Part shown: positions 36,563 to 49,847 of the stretch, in pieces | Layout: each line of letters begins with the position of its first letter | Position numbering within the stretch: the stretch's first letter is position 1 | NCBI GenBank assembly: GCA_914767715.1 | Contig: OU612067.1 | Span: 10,600,001-10,664,000 of the forward strand | Source: Membranipora membranacea | Taxonomy: Eukaryota > Bryozoa > Gymnolaemata > Cheilostomatida > Membraniporidae | Length of the DNA: 64,000 bases | Reading direction: 5' to 3' | The notes under the pieces: model-generated | Databases searched by the model: none | Seen by the model: only the letters and a program-made list of their open reading frames with translations | Told to the model about the DNA's origin: nothing | Position numbers and translations under genes: made by a program

Positions 36563-38490
36563 ATAACAAACACAGATCAGAACTCTGAGCATCTGAAAAC
36601 TCTTGAAGTTTGACTATTAAGGGAAAAGCAAATAGTTATCTCCCCTTGCCAAAAGAACATAACTTCTCAAACTCCCACACATACCATGTCTATTTTCATT
36701 TTGTTTTGTGACCCTTTCTATCATATTTTGCTTTTAATTGATAAATATTTTATTGTAACGCAGATTTTAAACATTAAATCCCTGAACTCTCATCATTACT
36801 ATATAAAACAAGTAATAGTCGAACATAACTTTTGCCGTCATTGAGATTCTACAAGGACAACAAATTTCTGAGTTACAATTTGCTATGGAAAATTTAATTT
36901 TACTTTAAAAGAATTAACTTTGATGCCTCATAGATTTTTGTTGTCCTAGAGAGATCTTAGTAACTTATACTTCTACCTTATTTACCCCATTATATCCCCT
37001 ACTTCAAATTTAATTTGCCTTCAACTCTCAAAAAATAGAACAAGTTCCCTATAAACCTGCAATTTTATTATTTTTGGTAATATTCTGTTGGGTCCTAAAT
37101 CATGTATAGCCAAATACTAAAAGGGGTATACATTTTTGCAAAAATAGATTCCTCTTTCCCTGAGATGATTCATTGCAAAAAAGAAATATATTATACAAGC
37201 AATTTTTGTAGTTAAGAAATTTAAAAGTATATATAAATCTTAGATGTTTTAATTTCTTGCTGTATCCAGGTTTTACTGACAAAGTGCAATGAATACACAC
37301 CATTCATGCATTTGTTTACAGAGTTATAGAGACCTAAACCTTGTAATATCAACCTCAAATCTGTATTAACTAAGACTTCTTCCCTATTCCAATTGTTAAC
37401 ATCTCAAACGATAATACAAATTTTAGTGCTTTTTAAGATTAAATTGAGGTTTTTCTGTTCTGTATGAAAATCACTTAGGTATATGTTATGTATAGTATGT
37501 GTAACCGTTGAGCTTGCTTGTTTCATTGCATAGCACCACTGATAGAAATTATTTTTATATACACAACTATCAAACCCTCATCCCATTGTTCAATCAGATA
37601 GTCAGAGACCAGATCGGTGGAGAAGTCCACACACCACATGCATACAGCAGCACAGCCTGATCAGGATCAGTCCTGCTGGTCTACCAGATACAAATCTGGC
37701 CACAGACGCTCCAAGTGCCTAAATGTGACCTTGTGCCTTTGCTTCGACTCGAGTAAGACCCTGTAAGTCTCAATTACCTAAGGTCTGTTCAAACATGTCA
37801 GTCAGGTTGGTTGTTTTATGAGGAACTGGCTTTTTTTAATGAAGGCTATGCCCCTCTCATCTTACAGAGTTGATGGCAGACATTTACAAGAGAAGGTATG
37901 AAAATAAAATCACCTCGAGAATCGAATTCGGTGCTGATGATCACACAAGCAGGTTGTTTGTCCGCCTGGCTAATTGGACATTGGACAGGCCCTCCAAAAC
38001 AAAGGAAAGATTTCTAAGGGTTTTTTAAATTTGAGTTGACTTACAAATGTTTCCACTTTTTAGCAGTAACATCACCTATTGTCAAGAGTTGTCCCATTCT
38101 TCGGAGAAGGAGATGACTAATAATACTAGATAAGTAATTTTAAAACAGTTTGCCTTCCTGCCTTGCGAGGTAACGCTATAAATAAAACCTGTCAATACAA
38201 TCACAGTTGATAACATGTCGGTTCATTCACTCAAAGCAGGAAGACAACTGCACGGTTTGGGTGATCACATGACATAACAACATAATTTGTTTGCTCCCAC
38301 ATAATGCAACATCTCTACCAACATCTCCTCGGCGAATCATTGGCATCAATGCTATCACTCATTGGTGGAATGGTAAGGCTGAAAGCTATTAATCAATTTA
38401 TTAAGTTACATAAGAAACAGCTTTACTTGAGGTGATATCTTGTCAAATGTTACATTAATCAGTTTTGGTTTTGATTCGTTATCTTCTTCT
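36563..38490. other. 3' flank of F and intergenic sequence
   Basis: Shared TATCTCCCCTTGCC motif near 36640, shared downstream block near 37588, and a degraded copy of the shared hairpin near 38088-38117. No exon recognised. Confidence 0.5.
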
Positions 38491-38625
38491 AGGAGGAAGT
38501 ATCGCGAGCAAATACACAATAGCGATAGAACTCAGCTAGCATTCTTAGCTTTCTACCGTAGTGAAAATATGTATAACAATTCATCTCTTATCATTTACTG
38601 ATATCACTTGCCTAGCAGTTGATTT
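38491..38625 (+). promoter_or_regulatory. Conserved upstream block of gene G
   Basis: Same block as before B: AGGAGGAAGTATCGCGAGCA, then TTCTTAGCTTTCTACC and GATATCACTTGCCTAG. Placement relative to the ATG at 38779 matches the other units. Promoter or 5' UTR role is inferred. Confidence 0.45.
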
Positions 38626-38778
38626 TGCTCAAATCTTTAGTGTGGGCTCCACCATAGCTCTGATATTGTATGTTATTCTTTGCTCTGGTGTTTTAAGTGG
38701 AGTGTGTGATTGAAATTGGATTTTACTCACATAAGCCTGAATTGTGACCTGCACCAATTCCAAAGTGAGTTCCTCACT

Positions 38779-41260
38779 ATGAGGGGTTGGATGCAGATTA
38801 CCATAGCACTCTTCTTAGGACTGTTAGGTTACTCTATGCTGGTCACAGGTGAGTCTTTATACAGCGCAATCCTTACAGTTTATTTCCTCCGTTTGTTTGA
38901 CACCTACCCTAAGGAAAGATTACACAGTAAGCAGTATACCACTACTATGGCTAAAATTTGGTGTGTTGTGACTCAGCAAAAGTGTGAAGCTGAGGCTTAC
39001 AATATTCAAGGTGTTTGGGCTGAATATTAATAACTCTACAGGTGCTGTTGTATCATCTCAGCAGAGGGTTATCTCCCTTATTTTGTATTTGTCCGGCAGT
39101 GGCATTTAAGCATTATCATAAAGCTTCTTCAAATGTTTAAGATCATTCTCTCAGCAAGAAGGACCGTAGTAATTTATCCTCTTATTCAGTTAATTCCTTT
39201 CCGATATCTGTAAAAAAATGTTGAAAGGATTTTCTCTACACTCAGGTGCGACTTCTGGAGGAACTGGTAGAGGAACTCCTTGTGTGCTCCCATTCAAGTA
39301 CAACAACCAACTGCATTATACCTGCATTGAAATTAATTCAAATTTAAACAGCTTCTTCTGGTGCCCAACAACAGGCAATTATGAGGATAAATGGAGAAAA
39401 TGCTCAGGTGAGTGTTAACTTTTGGGTGGAATACAAAATGGTAGTAAATTCAATGTGTTGGAGGAAATCCATCCTACTGGCACTGTTGTTGTCTTACAAA
39501 TGGTACTCAAATGTAACTATCCCAAATTCTGTAGCAATGTAAATCTTGCATATTTGGCTCTACTACTGTATTTACAATCTGGGAAAGGGTTAGTTCTGAT
39601 ATTATGCACATCAATCTAATAATTGCAGCAAACTATGTCTGAAGAATAGAACTCGTAGCCACTTACTCTATTGATTTTAGACACATCAGAAGCAGAGAGT
39701 GGTGTATATGTGATGTTAGACGGTGAAGATCAGCGTATAACACATCAGACAGGAACTATAATCAGTCATAGAGGATATCCACAGGATGACTATCCTCGCA
39801 ACATAGACAGTACACTGAGAATATAAGTAGATGGAATGCTATCAGTAACATTGACAGTCTTTGAGTTTTGGCTACATGACAAGAGGGAGCAAAATGAGGA
39901 CTGCTATGACTTTATACAAATTAATGCGTGGAAGTACTGTGCAAACAAATTAGCCGAAGGAGAGAATAAAAAGTATATCAGTGCAGAGGGAGAATTCAGT
40001 CTCAAGTTCCATACAAGCACAGTGAATTCGGGAAAAGGATTCAGAATTCAGTATAGTTATTACGGTCAGTATAATAATGGCACATCAAACGCTGGATGTG
40101 GCTTGATCTTGTCATCTCATGGCGACAAAATTATACTCTTCAATTAAACATAACATTATTTGTTATTCTTTATAGAGCTAAGCTGCGACACAAGCAGACT
40201 TTAACGAGCATATCGCTCCATTCGTTCTACTGCTAATTCTGATGAGAATGGGCACACAGTGTCAGCGGAATGTAGAATCAGATCTCCCACAATAAGTGAC
40301 ACCCTCTCCTGTAACAGCATCAGTGGTGAATGGGCTGTAGAAAATAGTGGGAGAGGAACCTCTCTATGTTTTCATATTCTTGGTATGGTTTTAGTCAAAC
40401 TTAACTTTGGAAAATGTCTCAAATAGTGGCCATAGATTCTGATGATTATTATGCAAAGTTGTAAACAGGGCAGTGGACATTGATATCAAGCTCATTTCAA
40501 TTCAATTTTTTCTATTCAAAAATATAATACAAATGACCCCTTATCAACAAGACAAAACTTCAAATTATCGAAATAACACTTATACTCATCTAGTGAGTCT
40601 TAGGGCCATCAAACAACATCTCAGCTCATTGCCAAGACATGAATGCACAATAGGATAATAACGCTGCACATATGTTAAACTTATGCAGACATCCGTGACA
40701 TCCATGGATCTAGCTTTCTTCATGATACCTCTTATCAAACCCGAGCGCTTTAGCATCTTCATGGATTGGTGTAGCAAGTTTCTGGGATACTACTGATACA
40801 TTTGCTAATGAGAACTCTATTATTTGTTATATCTACAAAACATTACCCTCACAAAATGTTCTTTTTTGTTTTGTTTAAGATGCCAATGCAATATACGGCA
40901 CGATGCGGAACCGAGTCCAGGAAACAAATAAAACACAAGGATACGTCACCAGTCATACAAACTTCACTGATGATTACACAGCTAACATTAACTCATCTCT
41001 GACTATCACAGGATTACAACCTCAGCAGATTGTACAGGTCAAGTTCCTGGTGTTTGATCTTTACCCTGGCTGTGGTTTTGACTTCCTGCGTATTTCTGGC
41101 ACTGCTAAAAGCAAAAGGAACAAACTTTGTGATGACCGTAACAAGAAACTTATCATAGGTAGCTGGTACAATTATACAGTACTGAGTTCTAGCCTGACAT
41201 TCAGATTCATCACTAATAATGCAAACACTGTCAGATCTGGATTCTACTTTCAGTATCAAG
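38779..41260 (+). pseudogene. Gene G: 5' half of an FN2/CUB/CCP/CUB receptor with two stops
   Basis: Exons 38779-38848 (signal peptide), 39246-39407 (FN2: PCVLPF, HYTC, FFWCPTT, final KCS), 39681-40064 (CUB1), 40176-40382 (CCP-like) and 40880-41260 (CUB2). All splice sites and exon lengths (multiples of three after the first) are preserved, but TAA at 39824-39826 in CUB1 (RI-stop-VDG, CAA in relatives) and TAA at 40202-40204 in the CCP-like exon interrupt it. The stalk, TM and tail are gone: the intron after CUB2 runs at about 41513 directly into the FN2 fragment of H. As it stands it encodes little beyond the FN2 domain; skipping both CUB1 and CCP exons would keep phase. Confidence 0.75.
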
Positions 41261-43553
41261 GTCTGTAGTACAGTTAATTGTCTTTTTTTGAGCAACCCAA
41301 AGTTTTAGTTGATTTGAGTAAGATTATGATATTCAAGGTTTCAAAGAGAACATTTTACCTCTTTATCAAGCCTTTTCATTCAAAATTTACTGTGTATGGC
41401 AGTTTAAAAATGATTGGTGTAATTAAGGTAAAAAACAATAGCTTAATAAAAGTACTGAATATAGCCTATTAGTAATGATGATTTTGAAGTTTCCTTGTCC
41501 TCCCTTTCAAATACTATAATACTCAGTATTACACCTGTACTTATTCATACCAACCTGGCTATTGGTGCTCAACAACTGTTGATCATGATCAAGATGGCGC
41601 ATGGGGAAGATGGAGTGGTGAGTGATCAATACTATATTGTCTTTCCAATTGGCATTAAAGTAAAATAGCATGAGCTAAATACCCACTGATTTCCTTTTCG
41701 ATTCATTTGCGTGATTTCAAATATTTTCAAACTTTTGGACTAGTACATTTTTGGCAAACGGGCCTCATATTGTCTGCAAGTAGTAGCTAGTATAATTAAA
41801 GAAGGTCTTCCACAGTGGCTGGCCAGATTTGATAGACCTCAAACTGCAGGAAAACTGGTTCAATCACTATCGAAGCTCACTTTGCGTCTTATGGTGATAG
41901 AACAAATTCTTTGCTTCCAGATACATCAGAAGCAGAGAGCGGTGTATATGTTATGTTAGATGGTGGAGATCAGCTCATCGCACATCAGACAGGAACTATA
42001 ATCAGTCACAGAGGATATCCACAGCAAAACCACTCTAACAATGTGGAAAGTACCCTGAGAATAAGAGAAAATGGATTCTTATCAGTGACCCTGAATGTTT
42101 TAGACTTTAAAGTGTTTGTAAAGGAACAGGGTTCTTGGTATCATTTTTGAGCTTGAAATGAGATTAAGACAGCTATCACACATGCATTTGCATGAAAAAT
42201 AAGTCTTCAGGGTTACTTGGTCTGGTAGGTTTGGGGGTTATAAGTTGACACTATTGAGTTGCCTACTCATGCACAGCCCAACTTGTCCAGGCGATTTGTA
42301 ATGAGCCCATTATGGGGGAAATACAGTAGTATTAGTGACTATTGTGGTTAGATAACAACTTTTGCAAATACATGACAAAGTCACTCACAAGTCTGTTGAT
42401 GACATAAAAGTTCAAATTTAATGAGTTGAGACCGCTAATCAAAACAACCTTCATTTCTGTTATGAGCCCATGTTGAAGAAGAGATTAGAAGAACCACTGT
42501 ACCAAAGATTATAAATACTGACTGTACATTACAATCAATGACTATGACCCATTCCCTGTCCACAGCTTTTCGAGCGAGTGAGTTTCATTTCATACCGCTG
42601 CGCTTGTTTACTCTGTTTGAATAAGATTACACTGGAGCAATGGATTCTTCTTGCTGACAAAGCCTTGCTTATTTCAGATTTACCTAAAAATGGGCCATAC
42701 AATGCTTTATGGTTAGTACCAAATCTTGCGATAATATCCAACATTAGCCCCCCAAATAAGATCCATAGTGATGAAATAACTCAAAAACTCGACAAATTAA
42801 TTTTCTATGTGACTGATGTGTGCTTTGACATAGGTTCTCATATGGCCTGCTGCACTCAGTCAGTAATATTGATAGTCCATGTTTAGATGTGCTGAGTATC
42901 TGTGATGCACAGATGGACAAGATCTGATGTAAAATAATATAGAAAGTTTCTCAAGGTATTCCACTGCTTACACGATTATCAATACTCCTCTCTTTAGGAG
43001 GCAGTCAAATTCATTTACATTTTTCATCACCCTGAAGTCCGAAATAACTAGATGACAATTTTATTTACTTCAATTTACTTTGTGACTTGTAAATTTCAGT
43101 TTTTGATGTAAACAACAAAGTTTACCCGAGAAAATCTTGTGAGTCCAAACATCAGAATATTTGCAAAATTTGTTGTAAAGATTCTCAAAACTTCAAATCA
43201 CTCAGTATTAATCATCGCATGCTTTGGATTTTAACATCATCCTAATGCCTGAAATGGCGAGATTTAAAATCAAATTATTTTAGATTTTTGTGCAAATTAG
43301 AAAAACATCCAGTCTACATGTGTAAATTTTGTATCTTCCATTGAAATTCTATTGAAAGCCACCAATCATAAAGCATAACGGCTGAAGACAGAGTTTGATT
43401 AGAATGTCATATCTTAGTATTTATAATCTTCAATACAATCCATGTAGCCACGATCTCATTTATTCATCGAATAAATATAAACAAAACCTTGAAATACTTT
43501 AGCCATGTATTTATCTGCCTTTATATTGCCAATTTCTATCTCGAGCAGTAACC

Positions 43554-43781
43554 ATGGTTAACAGAAAATGTTGTATCTGTCAAAGCACTGTGGGTTATTT
43601 CCAGTGGCCGAAATCATACAGATTTAAACTTGAGTGGTGTGACTACCTCAGAGATATTTTCCCTCTGATAATCACATGGACTCGACGTCAATTTGCAAAA
43701 AATGCCTCCGAAATGATATTCAATCTTGCTCTCACTAGAGCTGTTAATCTCCCTGTAATTTTCATTCTCACTGTCGGATGA
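43554..43781 (+). pseudogene. Possible THAP-like zinc-finger remnant in the TTAA element
   Basis: A 75-residue open frame starts MVNRKCCICQSTVGYFQWPK and has a Trp a few residues later (KLEW). The C-x2-C start followed by F-x-x-P-K and W resembles the first half of a THAP domain, a DNA-binding finger found in Kolobok and P-type transposases. The second metal-binding pair is not in this frame; an ICKKC stretch occurs in another frame at about the right place. The opposite strand (43805-43614) has a Ser/acidic-rich open frame that could instead be a piggyBac-like N-terminus. Both readings are weak. Confidence 0.3.
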
Positions 43782-44030
43782 GCTAGAGCTGTAATTTTTT
43801 GCCATGTTCGATTTAGATCTTTAGCTTTGTCATTGAATTATGAAATGTCATACACTATCCCATTGTACCAGCTAAACCACATGGGACAGATAAATAATAC
43901 CTTGTATTCACTCGTTCATTCAATAGATAAATTCTGTGTGTTTTGATATCACATGCAGAATATTAAAACCACTGTGTCATAACAATAAGCCTTAGTTACA
44001 AGGTACTGTATATTCCCATTATAATCTGAG

Positions 44031-44104
44031 GTACTAAAAAGGTACTATTTTCAACAAGTAATCACAACTCCAAAGGAAAAAAATAGTACCTTTTTAGTAC
44101 CTTC
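44031..44104. repeat. Inverted repeat inside the TTAA element
   Basis: GGTACTAAAAAGGTACTATT is matched by its complement AATAGTACCTTTTTAGTACC across a ~30 bp spacer, near the right end of the transposon. It may be a nested mini-element or a sub-terminal repeat. Confidence 0.7.
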
Positions 44105-46811
44105 TCATCCCAACTTTGAAGGTAAATAAGTCTTAACTGGGCCACAGGCTGCTTTTGAACATAGAATAATGTTCTAAACTAGACTGAGATCTCTAGAATG
44201 ATACCAAAAAACCTGATCCTTTACAAACACTTTAAGCTTTATGACAATCGGGATTCGAATGGGAACTGCTATGATTATTTACAAATTAATGATGTGAAGT
44301 ACAGTGAAAACGACCTAGCCCCAGGGGAAAATAAAATTTATATCGGTGTGGACTGAGAATTCAATCTCAAGTTTCATACAAGCTTGTTTTATGTAGAAAG
44401 AGGATTCAGATTTCAGTACAGTTATAATGGTAAGTTGGCAGCAGACCTCGAAGGTGGTTGAAACTGATTACCAAAATCATATTACTGGTATGAAATCACA
44501 TCAAATAAGAGTTTTGGGATAATTTTTTAGTTTATTGGCTATAACTATATGCTCTAATTTGAATAGTGATTATGAACCTTTCTTTCAGGATTTCCAAATG
44601 CTCATAAATTTCCACTTCCAAACTATTATGATAGATTGCCATGTGGCGGGACAAACTAATCTGTGAACAAATTGATCCCTCAAAATGCAGAGTTAATGAA
44701 CAACACTTTGAGTCATCAGGCCTAGACTGACTGTTTCTTTTGAATATTGCTTCATACTAATTACTTGCCATGTTAATAAAAGTTATTTCACATCAATCTT
44801 AGTACTTTCCAACTACTACCCCTAAAAAAGGATCCAAAAGTTTCCTAGGGCCAAACAATTTATTGTTGGATGATGCCATTGTCAGTTTGTCTACCAACAT
44901 GAAAAAACTTTGAACACATTCATTGTTATAGCTGCTCCTTTCTTTATGTATTCATTATGTCATCCTTTTTATGTCATCCAAACCTACCATGTCATCCACC
45001 ATCATGAAAGTCTCTCTTCAGTCAGAATTCCATCTTCATATATGACTGTATCCGTTTGTTTGCTACTATGAATATGATCACCTCGACAGTTGTCAAAGAT
45101 TAACACACACCAAAATGATTTCTTGTTTCAGAGGCCATTGCAATTCACGACCCTTCACAGAGCCCAAACCAGGAGATAAACGAGAAACAAGGATATGTTA
45201 TCAGTCATAAAAACTTGCCTGATGACTACACAGCTAACACCAACTCATCTCTGACTATCACAGGATTACAGCCTCAGCAGATAGTACAGGTTAAGTTCCT
45301 GGTGTTTGATCTGTCATACAACTCTGAATACCCTGGTTCTTATTATGACTTTCTGCTTTTTTCTGGGTCTACTCTTGATAATGAGATAAAATATTGCTTT
45401 GACCCTAGCAGGGAACCTACAATAGATAGATGGTACAATTTCAAAGTTTCAAGCTTTGGTCTCACATTCAAATTTACACCAAAAACCAACGCAAACACTG
45501 TCGGACCTGGATTCTACTTTCAGTACCTAGGTTGGTAAAAAAGGCTAAGCAACAAAAAAAACATTTTAGTTGTTTTGGGTAGCTTCATGATATTAAAGGA
45601 GATCGCAGACCACCATGCAAGTTCGGCAAGTGATATCATATCAAAATTATGGAATGTGGCGGCTTGAGGGTTAATTGGATAGATTTGGTTAATGAACATC
45701 AAAACATCATAAGCTTTGTATCTCCTTACCTCCCATATAACCACAATAAACAACTACAATTATGTCTGTCTTATATTTTTGGAGCCTGTGACAACAACGT
45801 CTACAGTATACCTCGTACATCTGCTTCAACAGCAACTAAGCCTTCAATGTTTGCAACCAACTAGCAACTGTCAGAATAATAACCTCACCTACAGCGACAC
45901 CCACAATAAATGAAAGTGGAAGTATTTCACCTGCATTGTCAGCAATGTCACTTCAAAGTCACAGAACAATTGGACGAGAAACTACACGGCCAAACTTCAC
46001 AGGTCAATGAATTAACAGCAAGTTATTTTTCAAACTTGACTGTAAAATTTGAGTATGCTGGGGATTTTATTATCCATTCATAACTATTTTTCATAAAAAA
46101 GAAATACCAGGATGTTGTTTCATCTTAAAAACAACAACAGTGTCATGCTGGTTTGATGTTACAGGCAAAAATAATGTCACCGAACATTGTTGTGTAAATC
46201 GGCAATACCACAAATTTGTGGATGAAAGTATGAGTTGTATTCTGAAGACTTACAACTCCCAATATTGCAGCCTAAGGAAACATGTTGTTAAATTCTGATA
46301 TTGTTGTTGCAGATGAAAATCCTGTGGGCAGCAATGGTCGAATGCAGCGAGGGAGTAACTTTGTGGATATAGGAGCTTGGCAAGTCTAGTTATTATTATG
46401 GCGGTACAATAGCAGTTCTGATGGTGTTCAAGCAACGTCAGGAGAACGCGAAGTAAGTTCCTGGTCAAGAATAGATTGAATCCACAAAATTATTAAATAG
46501 CAACTTTCTTAGGTTAGGTCACGGCAAGCTGCAGAACCTTACTTTACAAATCTATACAGGTCTTTGCATGACCCATATCCATTCATGCTGATGGTACATA
46601 CCTACTTAATTTTCACCAATCATGATAATTTCTTAGACACAAGAATGCAAGAACTGACCATACTACCCTGCTTTGACTCTGACTGTTTCCTCCGCATAGT
46701 TTTCTTGTCATTATGAATGCGATTTGTGATACTATCGCAAATATCTCCAGCAAAAATCTTTATTAATTCTTTGATAGAAGTGCATCAGACCGCAGACCAA
46801 CTCATGGGTAT

Positions 46812-47121
46812 CATCATTATCATCTTTGAAGCGGAGGGAGTTATCCTCTCTTGGGTACAGGTACCGGGACCCGTAGTACCCATGCCCGCCGGAAATCCGG
46901 CTACTCTTCATATTGAAAAGGCAGAGAGGGTTCTTTTTACTGCTTGTTGGGTGTGCAAACACACATTGGACCTCCGGAATTTTTAGTCCCGTTCCGCATT
47001 GACCTCGCTCGGATGAATGGTATGCCAGTACCAAATCAGAAATAATCGCAGGTGCCAGGAATTGAACCTGGACCTGGACAAAGATCACAAGTCCGCACCC
47101 TTAACCATTAGACCACTCCTG
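46812..47121 (-). mobile_element. tRNA-derived SINE in a tail exon of H
   Basis: A 310-bp insertion flanked by the 12-bp duplication ACTCATGGGTAT (46800-46811 and 47122-47133). On the minus strand the head shows A box TGGTCTAATGGTTAAGG and B box GGTTCAATTCC. An unrelated body with CCGGAGGTCC and GGCGGGCATGGG follows, then a short ATG/ATC-repeat tail. The interrupted exon is the type 1 tail exon with GYTND. The same insertion is in K. Confidence 0.88.
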
Positions 47122-48223
47122 ACTCATGGGTATACCAATGACACCTCTGCTGAGAACACTCTCCAGGTTCGCATGTTTAGGCATTACCTCAAATCCATGT
47201 ATATTTGTAACTTACCTACTCTAAATGGTTTGGTTAATACTTAGAACAAGTATTCTTTCTTCGGCTGTGACAAACCAGACTAATTGATTTGTATCAAGGT
47301 TGCCCGCTTTCATCAATATCATTTCACCACCAGAGAGTTTAAATTTTGATTTTTTTTCAAGTATCCACCCACAATTACCCAGAACGTCTGAGTGCCGGTA
47401 TACTGCTCTTGATAGATAGCGTCTTATTTTTTCATCATTTATTTCAATCAAGCTTTATATTGGCGTTCCCATCCATTATTTTCTGCACTTTAATGGTTTA
47501 TAATGTTTCTCATGGAAATGGTGTCTCAAACAGATATTGAAAACTACTATGATATGTCTGAGTCAGTTTGTACCAATCAGGGAGCTGCACTCTCCCAGAA
47601 TGGAGCACATTACTCTGTACAGGTGTTGGTGAGACAGGCTCTGACATGGCTGAGCAGGTGGATACAGATGTCGTGTATCACCAAGCTGATGCAGAAATAG
47701 AAACCTCTGAGTATACACTAGCGGAGGAGGTAAACCCTAATGGAACAACAAGAGGTACAAAGGCTAATGGGAAAAACAACGAGATACGATGCCGAATATC
47801 AGTTGGCTGACTCAACAGCTGAGGAGTATGCCAGCATTGAATCTATTCACAGGTAGAATTATTACCTAGTTTAGGGGTCATGCTGTCAAGGTTTGGGGAC
47901 GCAGGTAACCAGATAACCAAGCTTTAATCTTATATAATAATATTGTTAAGTTTTTAAAAGCAAATTTTTTCTCTTACAATCCGTCTACAGGCCAACATAA
48001 ATTGTGGTATTTGGAAATATTTGCTAGAGATTAGCACCTATTTGAGAACTCAAGGAGGTTTAAATATTATCAAAATATATTTTGTTCGACCATTTCAGAG
48101 CTGAAGAGGAAAAGACGGTTTGGAAGGAATACTCCTCTATTCAAGCCACAACTAAGGCTAGAAAGACATGGTTGTAACATCAGAGTTACATAGCTTGTAG
48201 ATAATAAACTATACGGTACTTAA

Positions 48224-49847
48224 GTAACAAACGCGAGGCCTCACTCTGAGACCTGAAAACTCTTAAAGTTTAAATACTAAGGTATAAACACATGTTTATC
48301 TCCCCTTGCCGAAAGGACAGGTAACTTCTCGAACTTCTACATATCACATGTATATTTTCATCCCAAGATTTAGTGTTATGAAACTTGCCACAATATTTTG
48401 TTATTCATTGATAAGAACTATATTGTTTTACAAATTTTAAACATTGTACCCTGTACCCATGACTTGATGAAATTAGATATATCCTGGGAATTTTCAAGAC
48501 CAAAAGAGTTTTATGTAACCAGCTAATACTTGCTATGGAAAGTTGATTTTACCAAATAGGACTAACTTTGATTCTTTTACTCATTTTAAAGTCTTTTAGC
48601 TTGAGAGATTTGTGATGATTATTTAAACATTTAATCTGTGAACTAACACGTTCTTTTCTACTCAAGTTGTTACTATCTCGATCAAATAGCAGTGTATCAA
48701 ACTCACATGCCTAGGTCCAATCAGATAGTCAGAGACTAGATCAGTGGAAAAATCCACCCACCACATGCATACAGCAGCGAAGCCAGATCAGAATCAGGTC
48801 TGCTGTTCCTTTAGATACCCATCTGACCAAAGACGCTTCACAAGTTCAACTGTGAGATTGTACCCTGGCCTGGTGGCTGGTACAAACCTGTTATTCCTAA
48901 TTTTATAAGGACCATTCAGAGAGATCAGTCAGGTTAGCTAGGGATACGGGCGTCAAAGAAACCATACATATACATGAACCCTGTTATTTTTTAAGAGGAA
49001 GTGGTTTTTTTAAATGACCGTTATGCCCCTCTATCTAGCAAAGTTGATGGCAGACATTTACAAGGTATGCATGACAAAGCACATGTTCCAGACAGTTCCG
49101 CTCACCAAAAATAATGAGAGAAGGGGCTTATAACCTATGAGTTGACTTCCCTTAACAATGTTTCCATATTTGCCTGTTGACAAGAGTTGTCCCCTTCTTT
49201 TTTGGAGGAGACAATTCTTTTCTAGAATGCTTTAGAAACATTGAAGATCCACTGGTTAGAGACGGTTTTATAATTGGTTGATAATGACCTATATCAATCA
49301 TTCATGACCTGTATGCCCAAAATTTAAAATCACTTGCCTTCCTGCATTGCGAGGTAGCGTTGTAAATATAAAATGTCTATTATTCTGAGCTCCATTTATT
49401 TTTTCTGAATAAGAAATTGTTGTAGGAACAGTTAGAATTGACCCGTCCTTGTAGGCTATCCTAAATAACAACTTCCTCTTCAGTATACAGTGGTGCGAAC
49501 TTTTGAACACATTCACAGCATGATAACATGTCGGTCCATCCATTCAACGTAAGATAAGTGTGCTGTTTGTGTGATCACAAGGCATGATGACAAAAAATGA
49601 AATAATGTTTGCTTCTACATGGTGCAACAATACACACACCATTTCCTCCTTCGCCAATCATTGGCATCAATTGGAAACACTCATTAGAAGAGCAGGGCAG
49701 CTTAGGACTCTTTATTCAATCTTTATCAGTCACGTAAGATTTATACCCTTATTTTATTTAACATGATATAGTGTAAAGTAACAAGGTAATCAGCTGGTTT
49801 TGATGTTATGACGTTATTTTCAGTTAAACTGAATTGTATCGTCACCT
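48224..49847. other. 3' flank of H and intergenic sequence
   Basis: Shared 3' UTR motif near 48300, shared downstream block near 48715 and shared hairpin GTTGTCCCC...GGAGGAGACAA at 49186-49214. Nearly identical to 61756-63381. Short open frames repeat in both copies but have no recognisable domain. Confidence 0.55.

Larger units (their letters stand above)
42111..44231. mobile_element. 2.1 kb DNA transposon with TTAA target duplication
   Basis: It begins AGTGTTTGTAAAGGA and ends with the complement. The terminal inverted repeats are about 35 bp with three mismatches. TTAA flanks both sides (42107-42110 and 44232-44235). Unit K carries the unoccupied site (GACTTTAAGCTTTATG near 57791), which fixes the borders exactly. 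TTAA duplication is typical of piggyBac and Kolobok elements; the AG...CT termini fit Kolobok better than the CCC-type piggyBac ends. No full transposase is present, so it is non-autonomous or decayed. Confidence 0.92.
41513..48223 (+). pseudogene. Pseudogene H: type 1 receptor with many lesions and two transposon hits
   Basis: FN2 fragment 41513-41617 (5' half deleted; the last Cys is Trp, GRWSG), CUB1 41921-42110 plus 44236-44429 (split by a TTAA-flanked element; TGA 44354-44356), CUB2 45132-45530 (open), stalk about 45774-45999 (acceptor TATAG changed to TATAT; frame lost), TM 46313-46452 (stops), tail exon 46778-47198 (SINE inside; donor lost), 47534-47852 (frame shift near 47620) and 48099-48223 (TAA after KTWL). 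No CCP-like exon was found. Most lesions from the stalk onward are shared with K, so they predate the H/K duplication. The TTAA element, the TGA in CUB1 and the lost stalk acceptor are private to H. Confidence 0.85.

Noticed and set aside
46732-47088. 118-aa open frame on the minus strand, repeated at 60286-60642
   Set aside because: It reads through the tRNA-derived SINE body and its flank; conserved only because the segment was duplicated.
49298-49543. 81-aa minus-strand open frame, also at 62832-63077
   Set aside because: Present in both copies because of the recent duplication; related intergenic sequence before B and C does not keep the frame.
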